Part shown: positions 24,924-33,282 of the stretch, piece by piece | Layout of the letters: each line of letters begins with the position of its first letter | Position numbering within the stretch: the stretch's first letter is position 1 | Notes under the pieces: model-generated | Told to the model about the DNA's origin: nothing | What the model saw: the letters and a program-made list of their open reading frames with translations, nothing else | Databases searched by the model: none | Source: Nitrobacteraceae bacterium AZCC 1564 | Lineage (GTDB): Bacteria; Pseudomonadota; Alphaproteobacteria; Rhizobiales; Xanthobacteraceae | Direction: 5' to 3' | DNA length: 64,000 bases | Assembly (NCBI GenBank): GCA_036924835.1 | Contig: JBAGRR010000001.1 | Span: forward strand, 5,595,001 to 5,659,000 | Made by a program: the position numbers and the translations under genes

Positions 24924-25924
24924 GGCACGAGCCTTTTGCGGCTGCGCGCCAGCAGCCACACAAAGAGGGGACCGCCGATCGCGGCGGTCAGCACGCCGAG
25001 CGGAATTTCGATGCGCGCGCCAGATCGCGCCAGCGTATCCACGGCAATCATAAATGCTGCGCCAAGCGGGATCGACGCGAGCAGAAGGCGGTCGAACCGA
25101 GGACCGGTGAGAATGCGGGCCATGTGCGGGATCATCAGGCCCACCCAGCCGATCACGCCGGAAATCGCGACCACGCTTGCCGTCACCAGCGTGGCCGCCG
25201 CAATCACGATGGCGCGGACGCGCTCGACATTCACGCCAAGTGCGCGGGCTTCGTCATCGCCAAGGGAGAGCACGCCGATCCGCCAGCGCAGCAGGACCAG
25301 TGGTGCGAGGCCGATCAGGACAACCGGAACGGTGGCCGCGACATCGTTGGCTTTCACCCCGGCGAGGCTGCCGAGCAGCCAGAACGTGATGGCGGGAAGC
25401 TGGTCATAGGGATCGGCAAGAACCTTGACGAGAGAGATCGCGGCGCCCGCCAGCGCGCCGACCACGATGCCGGCCAGCACAAGGACCAGCACGTCGCCGC
25501 TGCCGCGCAGCATGCGTGCCAATGCCACCACGATCATGACGGTGGCAAGGCCGCCGGCAAATCCGAACAGTTGGATGATGAGCACCGGCAGCCCGAGCAG
25601 AATGCCGATCACGGCGCCCAGTCCCGCGCCGGTCGAGACGCCAAGGATATCAGGCGAGACCAGTGGATTGCGGAACAGGCTTTGATAGGCGGCGCCTGCG
25701 GCAGCGAGCGCTGCCCCAACGAGACCTGCGGCCACAACGCGCGGCAGGCGAATATTGAACAGAACGGTGGAGAGCGTGGTATCGGCGCTGGTGCCGAACA
25801 GCCGATGGGTCAGCACGTCGAGAACGGTCAGCGGGGCAATCGGGTAGGGGCCGACACCCGATGCGATCAGCGCAATGACGATGAGGAGAACGAAAAGGAG
25901 AACGATCGTGGTTGCGGTTTGCAA
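24920..25924 (-). CDS. FecCD-family ABC importer permease
   Basis: 334 residues with about ten membrane helices. Family motifs: LFNIRLPRVVAAGLVGAALAAAGAAYQSLFRNPLVSPDILGVSTGAGLGAV, then FWLLGSLAG, VTASVVAISGVIGWVGLMIPHMAR and IPLGVLTAAIGGPLFVWLLAR. It forms the homodimeric channel for a metal chelate or oxyanion delivered by the binding protein. It ends four bases into the ATPase gene and begins nine bases after the binding-protein stop. Confidence 0.94.
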   Translation of the reverse strand: MQTATTIVLLFVLLIVIALIASGVGPYPIAPLTVLDVLTHRLFGTSADTTLSTVLFNIRLPRVVAAGLVGAALAAAGAAYQSLFRNPLVSPDILGVSTGAGLGAVIGILLGLPVLIIQLFGFAGGLATVMIVVALARMLRGSGDVLVLVLAGIVVGALAGAAISLVKVLADPYDQLPAITFWLLGSLAGVKANDVAATVPVVLIGLAPLVLLRWRIGVLSLGDDEARALGVNVERVRAIVIAAATLVTASVVAISGVIGWVGLMIPHMARILTGPRFDRLLLASIPLGAAFMIAVDTLARSGARIEIPLGVLTAAIGGPLFVWLLARSRKRLVP

Positions 25925-25933
25925 GGCTGCGTT

Positions 25934-26986
25934 TCAACCTCCGGGACCATCAAGCAAGGTGTTGAGCTCCGCGTCGGTCAGATCGACCTGATAAAACAGA
26001 TGATAGAACGCGCGGATATCGTCGCGCAGGTTGCCTTGTGTCTTGTCGGGGTAGAGCTTGTAGAGCAGCCACGTCAGACCAGCGAGCCGGTTGACCGATG
26101 GTGGCGAGTCGATAAAGCCGTAGGGCAGGTTTGGCGCAACAAAGATCCGGTTTGAGGCAACGGCGGGGATCGGCTTCCATTCCGCTTTCCGGTGCACGGT
26201 CTTCTGGAAACGATGATCCAGCGTGATGATCGTGTCCGGCGCCCACGCGATCACCTGCTCGGGCGACACGTTGACGATGCCGCCTTTCTCCCGCAATCCC
26301 TCGACGACATTGATGCCGCCGACGCGTTCGATGATCTCGGTGTTGATCGAGCCGCGCGAGCCGCTCTCAAGTCCTTCAGGGCCTCGCGCGAGATAAACGC
26401 GCGGGCGTTTGTCGGCAGGAATTCCGGCGATCGTCCGGTCGACGCGTGCGAAGGTTTGTTCGGCGGCATGGGCGAGTTCTTCACCGCGCGCTTTGACGCC
26501 TAGCACATCCGCGAGCAGGCGTAGCGCCGCTGGCGTATTCTGAAAGCGGCCATCGATGAGCAGATAGGGGATGCCGGTCTGCGCCTGGACGCGATCCGCG
26601 AGCGAGCGATAGGTGTCGTTGAGGGTGCCGAAGTCGATGATGATGTCGGGCTTTGCTGCAAGCAACCGCTCAAGGTTCAATGTATCGCCACGGCCGGTCA
26701 GTCGTCCGAGTTCTGGCAGTTCGCGCACGGAGGGAAGCAGAAACGGCTTTTCGGCATTATGGGGCGTGCGGACCCAGCCGATCATTTTTTGCGGCGCGAG
26801 CATATAAAGAAGCGTTGAAGCCGGGGGGCCGGCCGTGAACACCCGAGAGATCGTGTCGGGGACGTCGACTTGGCGCCCAGCGGAGTCGGTCACGGTCCGC
26901 GCGCGTGCGGGGGCCGCGCTTAAGATCGACGCGATGCAGAGACTGACGAACAGGGCGAGCGAGATGCGCTTGATGGCGTGGATCAT
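25934..26986 (-). CDS. Periplasmic substrate-binding protein of the same ABC importer
   Basis: 350 residues. A signal peptide (LALFVSLCIASILSAAPARA, cleavage near residue 29) precedes a class III binding protein: RTVTDSAGRQVDVPDTISRVFTAGPPAS, then LLAAKPDIIIDFGTLNDTY, AWAPDTIITLDHRFQ and NLPYGFIDSPPSVNRLAGLTWL. The PPSVNRLAG motif is shared by iron-, nickel- and molybdate-type members. No lipobox is seen. Being close to a molybdenum enzyme, it may import molybdate, but iron or another metal complex is equally possible. First gene of the three-gene minus-strand operon. Confidence 0.9.
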   Translation of the reverse strand: MIHAIKRISLALFVSLCIASILSAAPARARTVTDSAGRQVDVPDTISRVFTAGPPASTLLYMLAPQKMIGWVRTPHNAEKPFLLPSVRELPELGRLTGRGDTLNLERLLAAKPDIIIDFGTLNDTYRSLADRVQAQTGIPYLLIDGRFQNTPAALRLLADVLGVKARGEELAHAAEQTFARVDRTIAGIPADKRPRVYLARGPEGLESGSRGSINTEIIERVGGINVVEGLREKGGIVNVSPEQVIAWAPDTIITLDHRFQKTVHRKAEWKPIPAVASNRIFVAPNLPYGFIDSPPSVNRLAGLTWLLYKLYPDKTQGNLRDDIRAFYHLFYQVDLTDAELNTLLDGPGG

Positions 26987-27196
26987 GGCTCGATCTTCTG
27001 CCTCGGGTAAACGGGAGTGGTGCCGCCAAATCAGACACTGGCGCCCAATTCATACCGAGGGCGGCGCCATCCTGCAATTTGTCGTCCTAGCCTTCGCTAT
27101 GAACCGGCCGATATGACGCAGCCTTTGGACTCGGGACACCAGCGACGTCACCGTTCCGTAAATATCGCGCCGGATCAACTGCTTTGGAGCGTGCGC

Positions 27197-28243
27197 CTAT
27201 GCGGACGCCGACCGGATGGCAGGTGCGACCTTCTCGCCGAGCAGCGTGATGGCGTCAGTCATGGCCTCATGATCGGTGGACGCCGTGCTCATCTGGAATG
27301 TGACGCGCGACAGGCCGCCGAGAATGTCATTCGCGCGCATCAAGTTAGCTGTCACTTCATCCGGGTCTCCGATCAGGAACGTGCCCTTGTCGCTGCGCAT
27401 GACATCGAAGTCGCGGCGGGTCGGCGTCGACCAGCCACGCTCGCGGCCGACCGAGGACATCATCTGCGCCCAGCCGGGATAGAAGATGTTTGCGGCGTCC
27501 TTCGAAGTGGGAGCGACGAAGCCGACGGTGTGCAATCCCACACGGAGAGTTTCCGAAGGATGACCCGCACGCCGACCGGCTTCGCGATAAAGATCAACGA
27601 GCGGGCGAAACTGTTCGTAGCGTCCGCCGATGACCGCCAGCATCAGCGGCAGGCCGAGCATGCCGGCGCGCACAAACGACTGCCGCGTTCCTCCAACGCC
27701 GAGCCAGATGGGTAAACGCTCCTGCAGTGGACGCGGGTAAATGCCTTCTCCGCGCAGTGCCGGCCTGAAGCGTCCGGACCACTCTATACTGTTGGCATCG
27801 CGCACCTTCAGCAGCAGATCGAGCTTTTCCGCGAACAGGTCGTCGTAATCAGTCAGGCTGTAGCCGAACAGAGGGAAGGCTTCGACGGAGGAGCCGCGGC
27901 CGACAACGATCTCAGCGCGGCCGTTCGAGATGAGGTCAAGGGTTGCGAATTGCTGGAAGACGCGCACAGGGTCGGCGGCACCGAGCACGGTGACGGCGCT
28001 GGTGAGGCGGATCGATTTTGTCCGCGCCGCTGCGGCGGCGAGAATGAGTGTTGGTGCGGAGTCGAGAAATTCCGGCCTGTGATGTTCGCCCATGCCAAAG
28101 CTATCGAGGCCGACACGGTCGGCAGTCTCGATTTCCGTGAGCAATTGCGCCATGCGCTCGGCTGCCGCCTGCCTCGTGTTCGCAAGTTGCGTGCCTTGTG
28201 GAAGAATGGCGAAGCTGTCGATTCCGATTTCCATTGCGGGCAT
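27197..28243 (-). CDS. Luciferase-like (LLM class) flavin-dependent oxidoreductase
   Basis: 348 residues from MPAMEIGIDSFAILPQ (an ATG three codons later is possible). The bacterial-luciferase-like barrel is shown by RVGLDSFGMGEHHRPEFLDSAP-type sequence, IRLTSAVTVLGAADPVRVFQQFATLDLISNGRAEIVVGRGS, GRFRPALRGEGIYPRPLQERLPIWLGVGG and GTFLIGDPDEVTANL. Such enzymes use FMNH2 or F420 with O2; substrate unknown. Its start lies only nine bases from a CTAGTG hairpin element (28253-28421), so its 5' leader probably contains that hairpin. Confidence 0.9.
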   Translation of the reverse strand: MPAMEIGIDSFAILPQGTQLANTRQAAAERMAQLLTEIETADRVGLDSFGMGEHHRPEFLDSAPTLILAAAAARTKSIRLTSAVTVLGAADPVRVFQQFATLDLISNGRAEIVVGRGSSVEAFPLFGYSLTDYDDLFAEKLDLLLKVRDANSIEWSGRFRPALRGEGIYPRPLQERLPIWLGVGGTRQSFVRAGMLGLPLMLAVIGGRYEQFRPLVDLYREAGRRAGHPSETLRVGLHTVGFVAPTSKDAANIFYPGWAQMMSSVGRERGWSTPTRRDFDVMRSDKGTFLIGDPDEVTANLMRANDILGGLSRVTFQMSTASTDHEAMTDAITLLGEKVAPAIRSASA

Positions 28244-28252
28244 GTCAGAGCT

Positions 28253-28421
28253 CTAGTGCGCTGGATTTGACGTTCGTACGCGTATTGCGACGAGTCCTCA
28301 GTACGAACGTCAAATCAAAAAGGCGCACTAGCTTCATAGAGTTGCTAGTGTCCCTCCTGGTTCTAACGTTCGCGAACGAGAGTGCTGCAAGGTGATGCGA
28401 ACGCGAAAATCGGGGCACTAG
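28253..28421. repeat. Twin CTAGTG hairpin element, second full copy
   Basis: Hairpin A at 28253-28331 (79 bp, the same length as at 11159) has arms CTAGTGCGC + GATTTGACGTTCGTAC with T-rich bulge bases; a 13-base linker CTTCATAGAGTTG follows; hairpin B is at 28345-28421 (77 bp). Compared with 11159, both arms change together (GAG/CTC to CGC/GCG; ACATTCGC to ACGTTCGTAC), keeping the pairing. B is less well paired in its middle. It lies between the divergent LLM oxidoreductase and doxX. Confidence 0.85.
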
Positions 28422-28493
28422 CGCCATGAAAGCTGAATCGATGTGCGGCAATCGCATGAGTGCTCCTGATCTGTCGGTGAATTCGGAGTTTAG

Positions 28494-28613
28494 ATGTCCA
28501 AAAAGCGACAGCGCGCAAGAGCGCACACGCGTGTCACTCGCGAACATGGGTGTTACTGTTCTTGTGCGGAGCGCACCCGTCCTCGATCGTCATCTGAAAC
28601 ACATGACGGATAA
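28494..28613 (+). CDS. Possible 39-residue basic Cys-containing small protein
   Basis: ATG 28494 with GGAG six bases upstream opens 39 codons: begins MSKKRQRARAHTRVTREHG, then CYCSCAERTRP, ending SETHDG. It has a high Arg content and a C-x-C-x-C cluster. No family recognised, and it may be a chance frame. It occupies most of the otherwise empty stretch between the repeat and the doxX regulatory box. Confidence 0.25.
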   Translation: MSKKRQRARAHTRVTREHGCYCSCAERTRPRSSSETHDG

Positions 28614-28655
28614 CTCACGCTTCATTGAATAGGCGTGAGGTTACAGCGAGGTCCG

Positions 28656-28672
28656 CTTAAGTCTGCTTTAAG
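28656..28672. promoter_or_regulatory. PmrA/QseB-type direct-repeat box upstream of doxX
   Basis: CTTAAG-TCTGC-TTTAAG fits HTTAAK-N5-HTTAAK, the known box of PmrA/QseB-like OmpR-family regulators. It lies 80 bp before the doxX start. A matching box lies at 31365-31381 on the other side of the two-component genes. Confidence 0.65.
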
Positions 28673-28752
28673 CTCGCATTGCTCCGGTCTCGCGCTGGTC
28701 CCGTTATCCGGGATCGGCGCAACGATCTCTTCAAAGATGACTGGACTCTCAC

Positions 28753-29241
28753 ATGTCTTCATTGCTCGCCCGCTATTACGCCCTCACGGCTCCGCTCCAA
28801 TCATCCTGGTACACGATCCCGCTCAGGATGATCGTTGGCTTCGGCTTCATGCAGCACGGTTACGCGAAGCTTGCGCGGGGATCAGAATCGTTCGCGGGCA
28901 TCCTGCACGCGCTGCATGTTCCTATGCCTTGGATGATGTCATGGTTGACGATCTTGATCGAGCTTGTGGGAGGCTTCGCTGTTTTCGTTGGAGGACTGAT
29001 CCCGCTCGTCAGTATTCCAATGGCAGTTGTGCTGCTGGTGGCAATTTTCACCGTGCATTTGCCGAATGGCTTCAGCTCGATCAAACTGCAATCCGTGACT
29101 AACAGCGGCGCGCATTTCGGTCAGCCGGGATATGAGACTGATCTGCTTTACCTCGCGGGGCTTGCCGCGCTTGTGGTGGGAGGAGCCGGGCCGCTGTCCA
29201 TTGACCGGCTTCTCGCTTCGCGTCGCAAGAGCGATCAGTGA
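28753..29241 (+). CDS. DoxX-family membrane protein
   Basis: 162 residues, four hydrophobic segments. Family signature: PLRMIVGFGFMQHGYAKLARG, ILIELVGGFAVFVGGLIPLVSIPMAVVLLVAIFTVHLPNGFSS, then ETDLLYLAGLAALVVGGAGPLSID. DoxX proteins are quinone-linked or thiol-redox-related membrane proteins of mostly unknown role. It converges with the histidine-kinase gene three bases away. A PmrA/QseB-type box upstream suggests control by the adjacent response regulator. Confidence 0.88.
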   Translation: MSSLLARYYALTAPLQSSWYTIPLRMIVGFGFMQHGYAKLARGSESFAGILHALHVPMPWMMSWLTILIELVGGFAVFVGGLIPLVSIPMAVVLLVAIFTVHLPNGFSSIKLQSVTNSGAHFGQPGYETDLLYLAGLAALVVGGAGPLSIDRLLASRRKSDQ

Positions 29242-29244
29242 ATG

Positions 29245-30660
29245 CTACGACGCGGCGCGAAGCCGAAGCCTTGTGTTGCCGTCGATGTATTCGCCCGTTG
29301 CATCGCTTTGCCGGACGGTGCGGCTGATAGGCCAGATGATCTGAGCCCGCAGGCCCGACCGGTCGGTGCGATTTCGCAGCGTCAGCCGCGCGCCGCTGGC
29401 TTTCAAGGCCAGCTCGACGATGGAAAGGCCAAGGCCGCTGCCGATGGTGCTTTTGTGGCGGCCGCGAAAGAACCGGTTGGTTGCGAACGCGATCTCGTCG
29501 TCCGGAATACCGGGGCCTTCGTCTTCGACGAAGACGGTCAATTCGTCGCCGGTCGTTTCCGTAGACCATCGCACCGCGCCAGCGTCCGGCATGTGATGAA
29601 TGGCGTTCTCATGCAAGTTGCGGATCGCAAGCGTCAGGAACTCGCGGTTGGTGTTGACAAACGTGCGCCGAAGTGACGGATCGATCACGACCTGAACACC
29701 AGTATCGGAGGCGGGGAGTGAGCCCGCGATTTCGTCCAGCACGGTGCCGACATTGACGCTCGTACTGTGCTCGGCTTCGTGCGTAGCATCGAGTTTGGCG
29801 ACCGTGAGAAGCTGGCGGACGAGGCGGGTGGTCCGGTCAACCGCGATCATGATTTGCCGCAGAGCCGCGTCGCGCGTCGGCTTGTCACGCGCCGCCATCG
29901 AGATTTGCGCCTGCATCTTCAGGCCGGCCAGCGGCGTGCGCAGCTCATGCGCGGCGAAGGCCGTGATCTCGCGCTCGTGCTGCCGTGCCGCCTGGACCTT
30001 GGCGAACAATCCGTTCAACGATGCGACGACCGGATGGATTTCCTTCGGTAGATGTCCGACATCCACCGGGCTCATGTCGTCAGCGTCGCGCGCCTGCAAC
30101 CGCTTCGCCATGATCCGCAGTGGTTTTAATCCGCGATTGAGGCTCACCCAGATAAGAAGACCTAGCAGCGGAATCATCAGCAGCGTCGGAGCGAGCAGGC
30201 CTTTGATCAGCTCCGCCACAAGATGATCCCGCAACCCCAGCCGGTCCCCGACGAGGACGCGAATACCTTTGGCGTGATCCTCGATCGTGTAAACACGCCA
30301 GGTTTCGCCATCGATTTTCCGCTCGGAGAAGCCCGCCCGCGTGTCACTGAATTTCGTCGCGGGTGCGCCACTCGATTTGGCAACAAGCTGGCCGTCCAGC
30401 GACCAGATCTGGCACGAGAGCTGGCGCTCATAGCTCGGAATCTCGACGACATGGCTTGAGGTCGGGCCTTCTCCGGCGGAAGGCATGCCGCCTTTCGGCA
30501 CCAGAGACGACACCATCCGCGCCGCTTCCTGCAGGCGTGCGTCGAGAACCATCTCGACCTCCTGCTTTGCGCCGATATAGATCCAGCACGCGGCGAAAAG
30601 CCAGATCAGGCTGGTGGCGACGACGAGAATGACGAACAATCGGCTTCGCAGTGAATTCAT
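29245..30660 (-). CDS. Sensor histidine kinase, QseC/PmrB-like
   Basis: 471 residues. Helix 1 (about 9-29), a periplasmic sensor region (30-150), helix 2 (about 154-173), HAMP-like linker, H-box ITAFAAHELRTPLAGLKMQ with His238, N-box NLHENAIHH, G1 DEGPGIPDD, F-box FFRG, G2 GSGLGLSIVELALKASGA. The layout and the N-box with His match the QseC group. The start overlaps the response-regulator stop by four bases. The signal is unknown; QseC/PmrB kinases usually respond to metals or envelope stress. Confidence 0.93.
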   Translation of the reverse strand: MNSLRSRLFVILVVATSLIWLFAACWIYIGAKQEVEMVLDARLQEAARMVSSLVPKGGMPSAGEGPTSSHVVEIPSYERQLSCQIWSLDGQLVAKSSGAPATKFSDTRAGFSERKIDGETWRVYTIEDHAKGIRVLVGDRLGLRDHLVAELIKGLLAPTLLMIPLLGLLIWVSLNRGLKPLRIMAKRLQARDADDMSPVDVGHLPKEIHPVVASLNGLFAKVQAARQHEREITAFAAHELRTPLAGLKMQAQISMAARDKPTRDAALRQIMIAVDRTTRLVRQLLTVAKLDATHEAEHSTSVNVGTVLDEIAGSLPASDTGVQVVIDPSLRRTFVNTNREFLTLAIRNLHENAIHHMPDAGAVRWSTETTGDELTVFVEDEGPGIPDDEIAFATNRFFRGRHKSTIGSGLGLSIVELALKASGARLTLRNRTDRSGLRAQIIWPISRTVRQSDATGEYIDGNTRLRLRAAS

Positions 30661-31322
30661 GTGGTGTCCAGCTTCATGCGATAGCCAAGGCCACGCACGG
30701 TCTCGATCTTGTGCTTGCCGATCTTGGCGCGGAGCTTGTGGATGTGCACCTCGACGGTGTTGCTTTCGATCTCTTCCTGCCAGCCGTAAAGGCGCGCTTC
30801 GAGATCGTCCTTTGAGATGACCGCGCCGGGGCGGCGCATAAGGGCAGTGAGGATTGCGAACTCGCGGCGTGACAGTTTGATCTGTTCGCCACTCGCGCTC
30901 GCCGTCATCTGCGCGGGATCGAGCACGATGCCATTATGCGAGAGATAAGGGGAGGCCCGACCCGCCTGGCGGCGGCCGATGGCGCGCACGCGCGCGGCCA
31001 GTTCATCGAGATCAAAGGGCTTGCCGAGATAGTCGTCGGCACCAGCATCGAGGCCTTTCACGCGATCCGCAATCTCGTCCTGCGCGCTCAACAGCAGCAC
31101 CGGTGTGCGGTCGCCGTCCGCGCGCATCTCGATCAGCAGATCGAGCCCCGATCCATCGGGTAGCATCAGGTCGAGCACCAACGCGTCGAACTCGTGCGAT
31201 GCCACCGCTGCGCGGCCGTCGGCGCAATTCGACACGACATCGAGGGTCGCTCCGAACAAGCCAAGGCCAGCGCGCAGCCCGTCGGACAGCACCGGATCGT
31301 CTTCGACAACGAGAATTCGCAT
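30657..31322 (-). CDS. OmpR-family response regulator, QseB/PmrA-like
   Basis: 221 residues. Receiver domain: MRILVVEDDPVLSDGL, phospho-acceptor Asp51 in LVLDLMLPDGSGL, Lys in GKPFDLDEL. The C-terminal winged helix includes LSRREFAILTALMRRPGAVISKDDLEARLYGWQEEIESNTVEVHIHKLRAKIG and IETVRGLGYRM, the QseB/PmrA pattern. Two HTTAAK-N5-HTTAAK boxes flank the two-component operon, one in the shared region with dsbD (31365-31381), pointing to autoregulation and control of dsbD and doxX. Confidence 0.95.
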   Translation of the reverse strand: MRILVVEDDPVLSDGLRAGLGLFGATLDVVSNCADGRAAVASHEFDALVLDLMLPDGSGLDLLIEMRADGDRTPVLLLSAQDEIADRVKGLDAGADDYLGKPFDLDELAARVRAIGRRQAGRASPYLSHNGIVLDPAQMTASASGEQIKLSRREFAILTALMRRPGAVISKDDLEARLYGWQEEIESNTVEVHIHKLRAKIGKHKIETVRGLGYRMKLDTT

Positions 31323-31364
31323 GGACGGTTAATCCCCAATCGAGCGCTGCGATCGTTCACCCAG

Positions 31365-31381
31365 CTTAAGGCTGGCTTAAG
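31365..31381. promoter_or_regulatory. PmrA/QseB-type box between the response regulator and dsbD
   Basis: CTTAAG-GCTGG-CTTAAG, perfect HTTAAK-N5-HTTAAK with an 11-bp repeat period. It lies 43 bp upstream of the response-regulator start on one side and 43 bp upstream of the dsbD start on the other. Confidence 0.7.
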
Positions 31382-31424
31382 GTGGACAATTCACATGGCG
31401 CCCGCCATTCATAGAAGGTACGTC

Positions 31425-33251
31425 ATGCCCTACGTGCGCACGCTGCGGTTTGTTACGTTCATTGTCCTGATATTTGAGTTTGCCTCAGGGGCGGCATTGG
31501 CCGCGGGACCTCGCCCGGCGGATGAGGTCTTCAAGCTTAGCGTTCAGCTCGATGAGGAAACGGGGATCGAACTCAACTGGTCGATCGCGCCGGGGCATTA
31601 TTTGTACCGCGACAGGATCGCTGCAACAGGCGATGGCAAGCCATTGAAGATCGCTTTGTCCCATGGCGACATGAAGGATGATCCGACATTCGGGTTGACT
31701 GAGGTCTATCATGATCGAGCGATGGCAACGATTGCCATGGAGGCGCTGCCGAAAAATGGAACAATCCAGGTCACCTATCAGGGGTGCGCGGAAAATATCC
31801 TCTGCTATCCGCCGGTGACGAAAGCGATCGATCTCGAAACGCTGGCGGTGACTGAGCCGTCCGAGACTGAACACAACGGCGTGAGCACGCGCCCCATTGA
31901 GTATGAATCCGCAGGGGCGGTCCCCGCGACAGCGGAGCCTGAAACGGGGAGCGAATCCGGAACGGCAAGCGTCAGTCTCGACGGCGGATATCTCCCAATG
32001 CTCGCGGCGTTCTTTGGGTTCGGCCTGCTACTGTCGTTCACGCCATGCGTGTTTCCGATGGTGCCGATACTGTCGGGCATGCTGGCGCGCACCGGTGGCG
32101 ATTTATCGGTCGGGCGCAGTCTCGTCCTTTCAGGAACATACGTGCTGGCGATGGCGGCGGCTTACAGCTTGCTTGGCGTCTTCGCCGCATGGTCCGGAGA
32201 AAATCTGCAGGCGGTTCTGCAGACGCCATGGGCTATTCTGCTGATGAGTCTGACGTTCGTGGTGCTAGCGCTGTCCATGTTCGGACTGTTCGAGCTGCAG
32301 CTTCCCCAGAGCTGGACGACAAAGCTCGCCACTGCCGCAGGCAACCATGGGTCCGTCGGCGGGGCAGGGCTCTTGGGATTTGGATCGGCGCTGATCGTGG
32401 GTCCTTGCGTTACGCCGCCACTCGCGGCTGCGCTGATCTATGTCGCGCAAACTGGAAACATGTTCCGTGGCTCATCGGCGCTGTTTGCGCTCGGCGTAGG
32501 GATGGGCATTCCGCTTCTCGCCTTCGGCATTCTCGGCGCAAAGGTCTTGCCGCGGTCCGGGCCATGGCTTGCGAATGTCAAATCCTCGTTCGGATTCATC
32601 TTCATCGGTCTTGCGATCTGGATGGCGTCGCGCGTGCTTCCGATCGCGGTTGTCGCTGCTGCATGGGGATTACTGTTCATTGCGATTGGTTTTGCGCTCG
32701 ATGCGCTGAATATTTTCAGATCGGCATGGGCGATGCCGTGCATTGCGTTCCGAACCGCCGGCGTCATTGCCATGCTGTATGGCTGTGTTCTGCTCGTTGG
32801 CGCGGCGAGTGCACAATATGAGCCGCTGCGTCCGCTCGATGCGGTGGGCCTTGTCACGCGGCCACAGAATTCCGATGCGGACAAGGGCCGTTTCCAGACG
32901 GTGACGAGCGAAGCCGAACTCGATCGTGCGATCGCAGCAGCCAGCAAGCAGGGCCGTATGATCATGGTCGATTTCTCCGCCGAGTGGTGCGTGGAATGCA
33001 AGATCATGGAGCGCAACGTGCTCTCTGTGCCAACGGTGCTGCAGGAGTTACGCAACGTTGTCCTGATCCGCGCGGACGTGAGCCGAGTCGATCAGTCGAG
33101 CAAGAAGCTGATGCGGCGGTTTGATGTCGTCGGCCCGCCGACCATCGTGTTCCTCAATCCGGAGGGATCGGAAATTTCAAACGCGCGCGTGATCGGCGCT
33201 GTCAGTGCCAATGCTTTCCTTGCCAAGCTCGCCAAGGCAGTGCGCGCGTGA
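31425..33251 (+). CDS. dsbD: DsbD, thiol:disulfide interchange protein
   Basis: 608 residues from MPYVRTLRFVTF, with AAGG seven bases upstream; longer readings enter the divergent regulator. A signal peptide precedes the n-domain with Cys121 and Cys127 (GCAENILCYPP). The eight-helix t-domain has Cys208 (SFTPCVFPMVPILSG) and Cys328 (GPCVTPPLAA), and the C-terminal thioredoxin domain has CVEC at 522-525 (FSAEWCVECKIMERNV). All three redox pairs are present, so it can carry electrons from cytoplasmic thioredoxin to periplasmic partners. It is followed 31 bp later by a DsbA-like gene. Confidence 0.96.
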   Translation: MPYVRTLRFVTFIVLIFEFASGAALAAGPRPADEVFKLSVQLDEETGIELNWSIAPGHYLYRDRIAATGDGKPLKIALSHGDMKDDPTFGLTEVYHDRAMATIAMEALPKNGTIQVTYQGCAENILCYPPVTKAIDLETLAVTEPSETEHNGVSTRPIEYESAGAVPATAEPETGSESGTASVSLDGGYLPMLAAFFGFGLLLSFTPCVFPMVPILSGMLARTGGDLSVGRSLVLSGTYVLAMAAAYSLLGVFAAWSGENLQAVLQTPWAILLMSLTFVVLALSMFGLFELQLPQSWTTKLATAAGNHGSVGGAGLLGFGSALIVGPCVTPPLAAALIYVAQTGNMFRGSSALFALGVGMGIPLLAFGILGAKVLPRSGPWLANVKSSFGFIFIGLAIWMASRVLPIAVVAAAWGLLFIAIGFALDALNIFRSAWAMPCIAFRTAGVIAMLYGCVLLVGAASAQYEPLRPLDAVGLVTRPQNSDADKGRFQTVTSEAELDRAIAAASKQGRMIMVDFSAEWCVECKIMERNVLSVPTVLQELRNVVLIRADVSRVDQSSKKLMRRFDVVGPPTIVFLNPEGSEISNARVIGAVSANAFLAKLAKAVRA

Positions 33252-33282
33252 ACCATCATCTTTCATTTGTTGGAGATTTCTC

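Noticed and set aside
24875..26155. 426-codon plus-strand frame across the ABC importer genes
   Set aside because: Opposite strand of two clear genes; low-complexity His/Gln/Arg composition.
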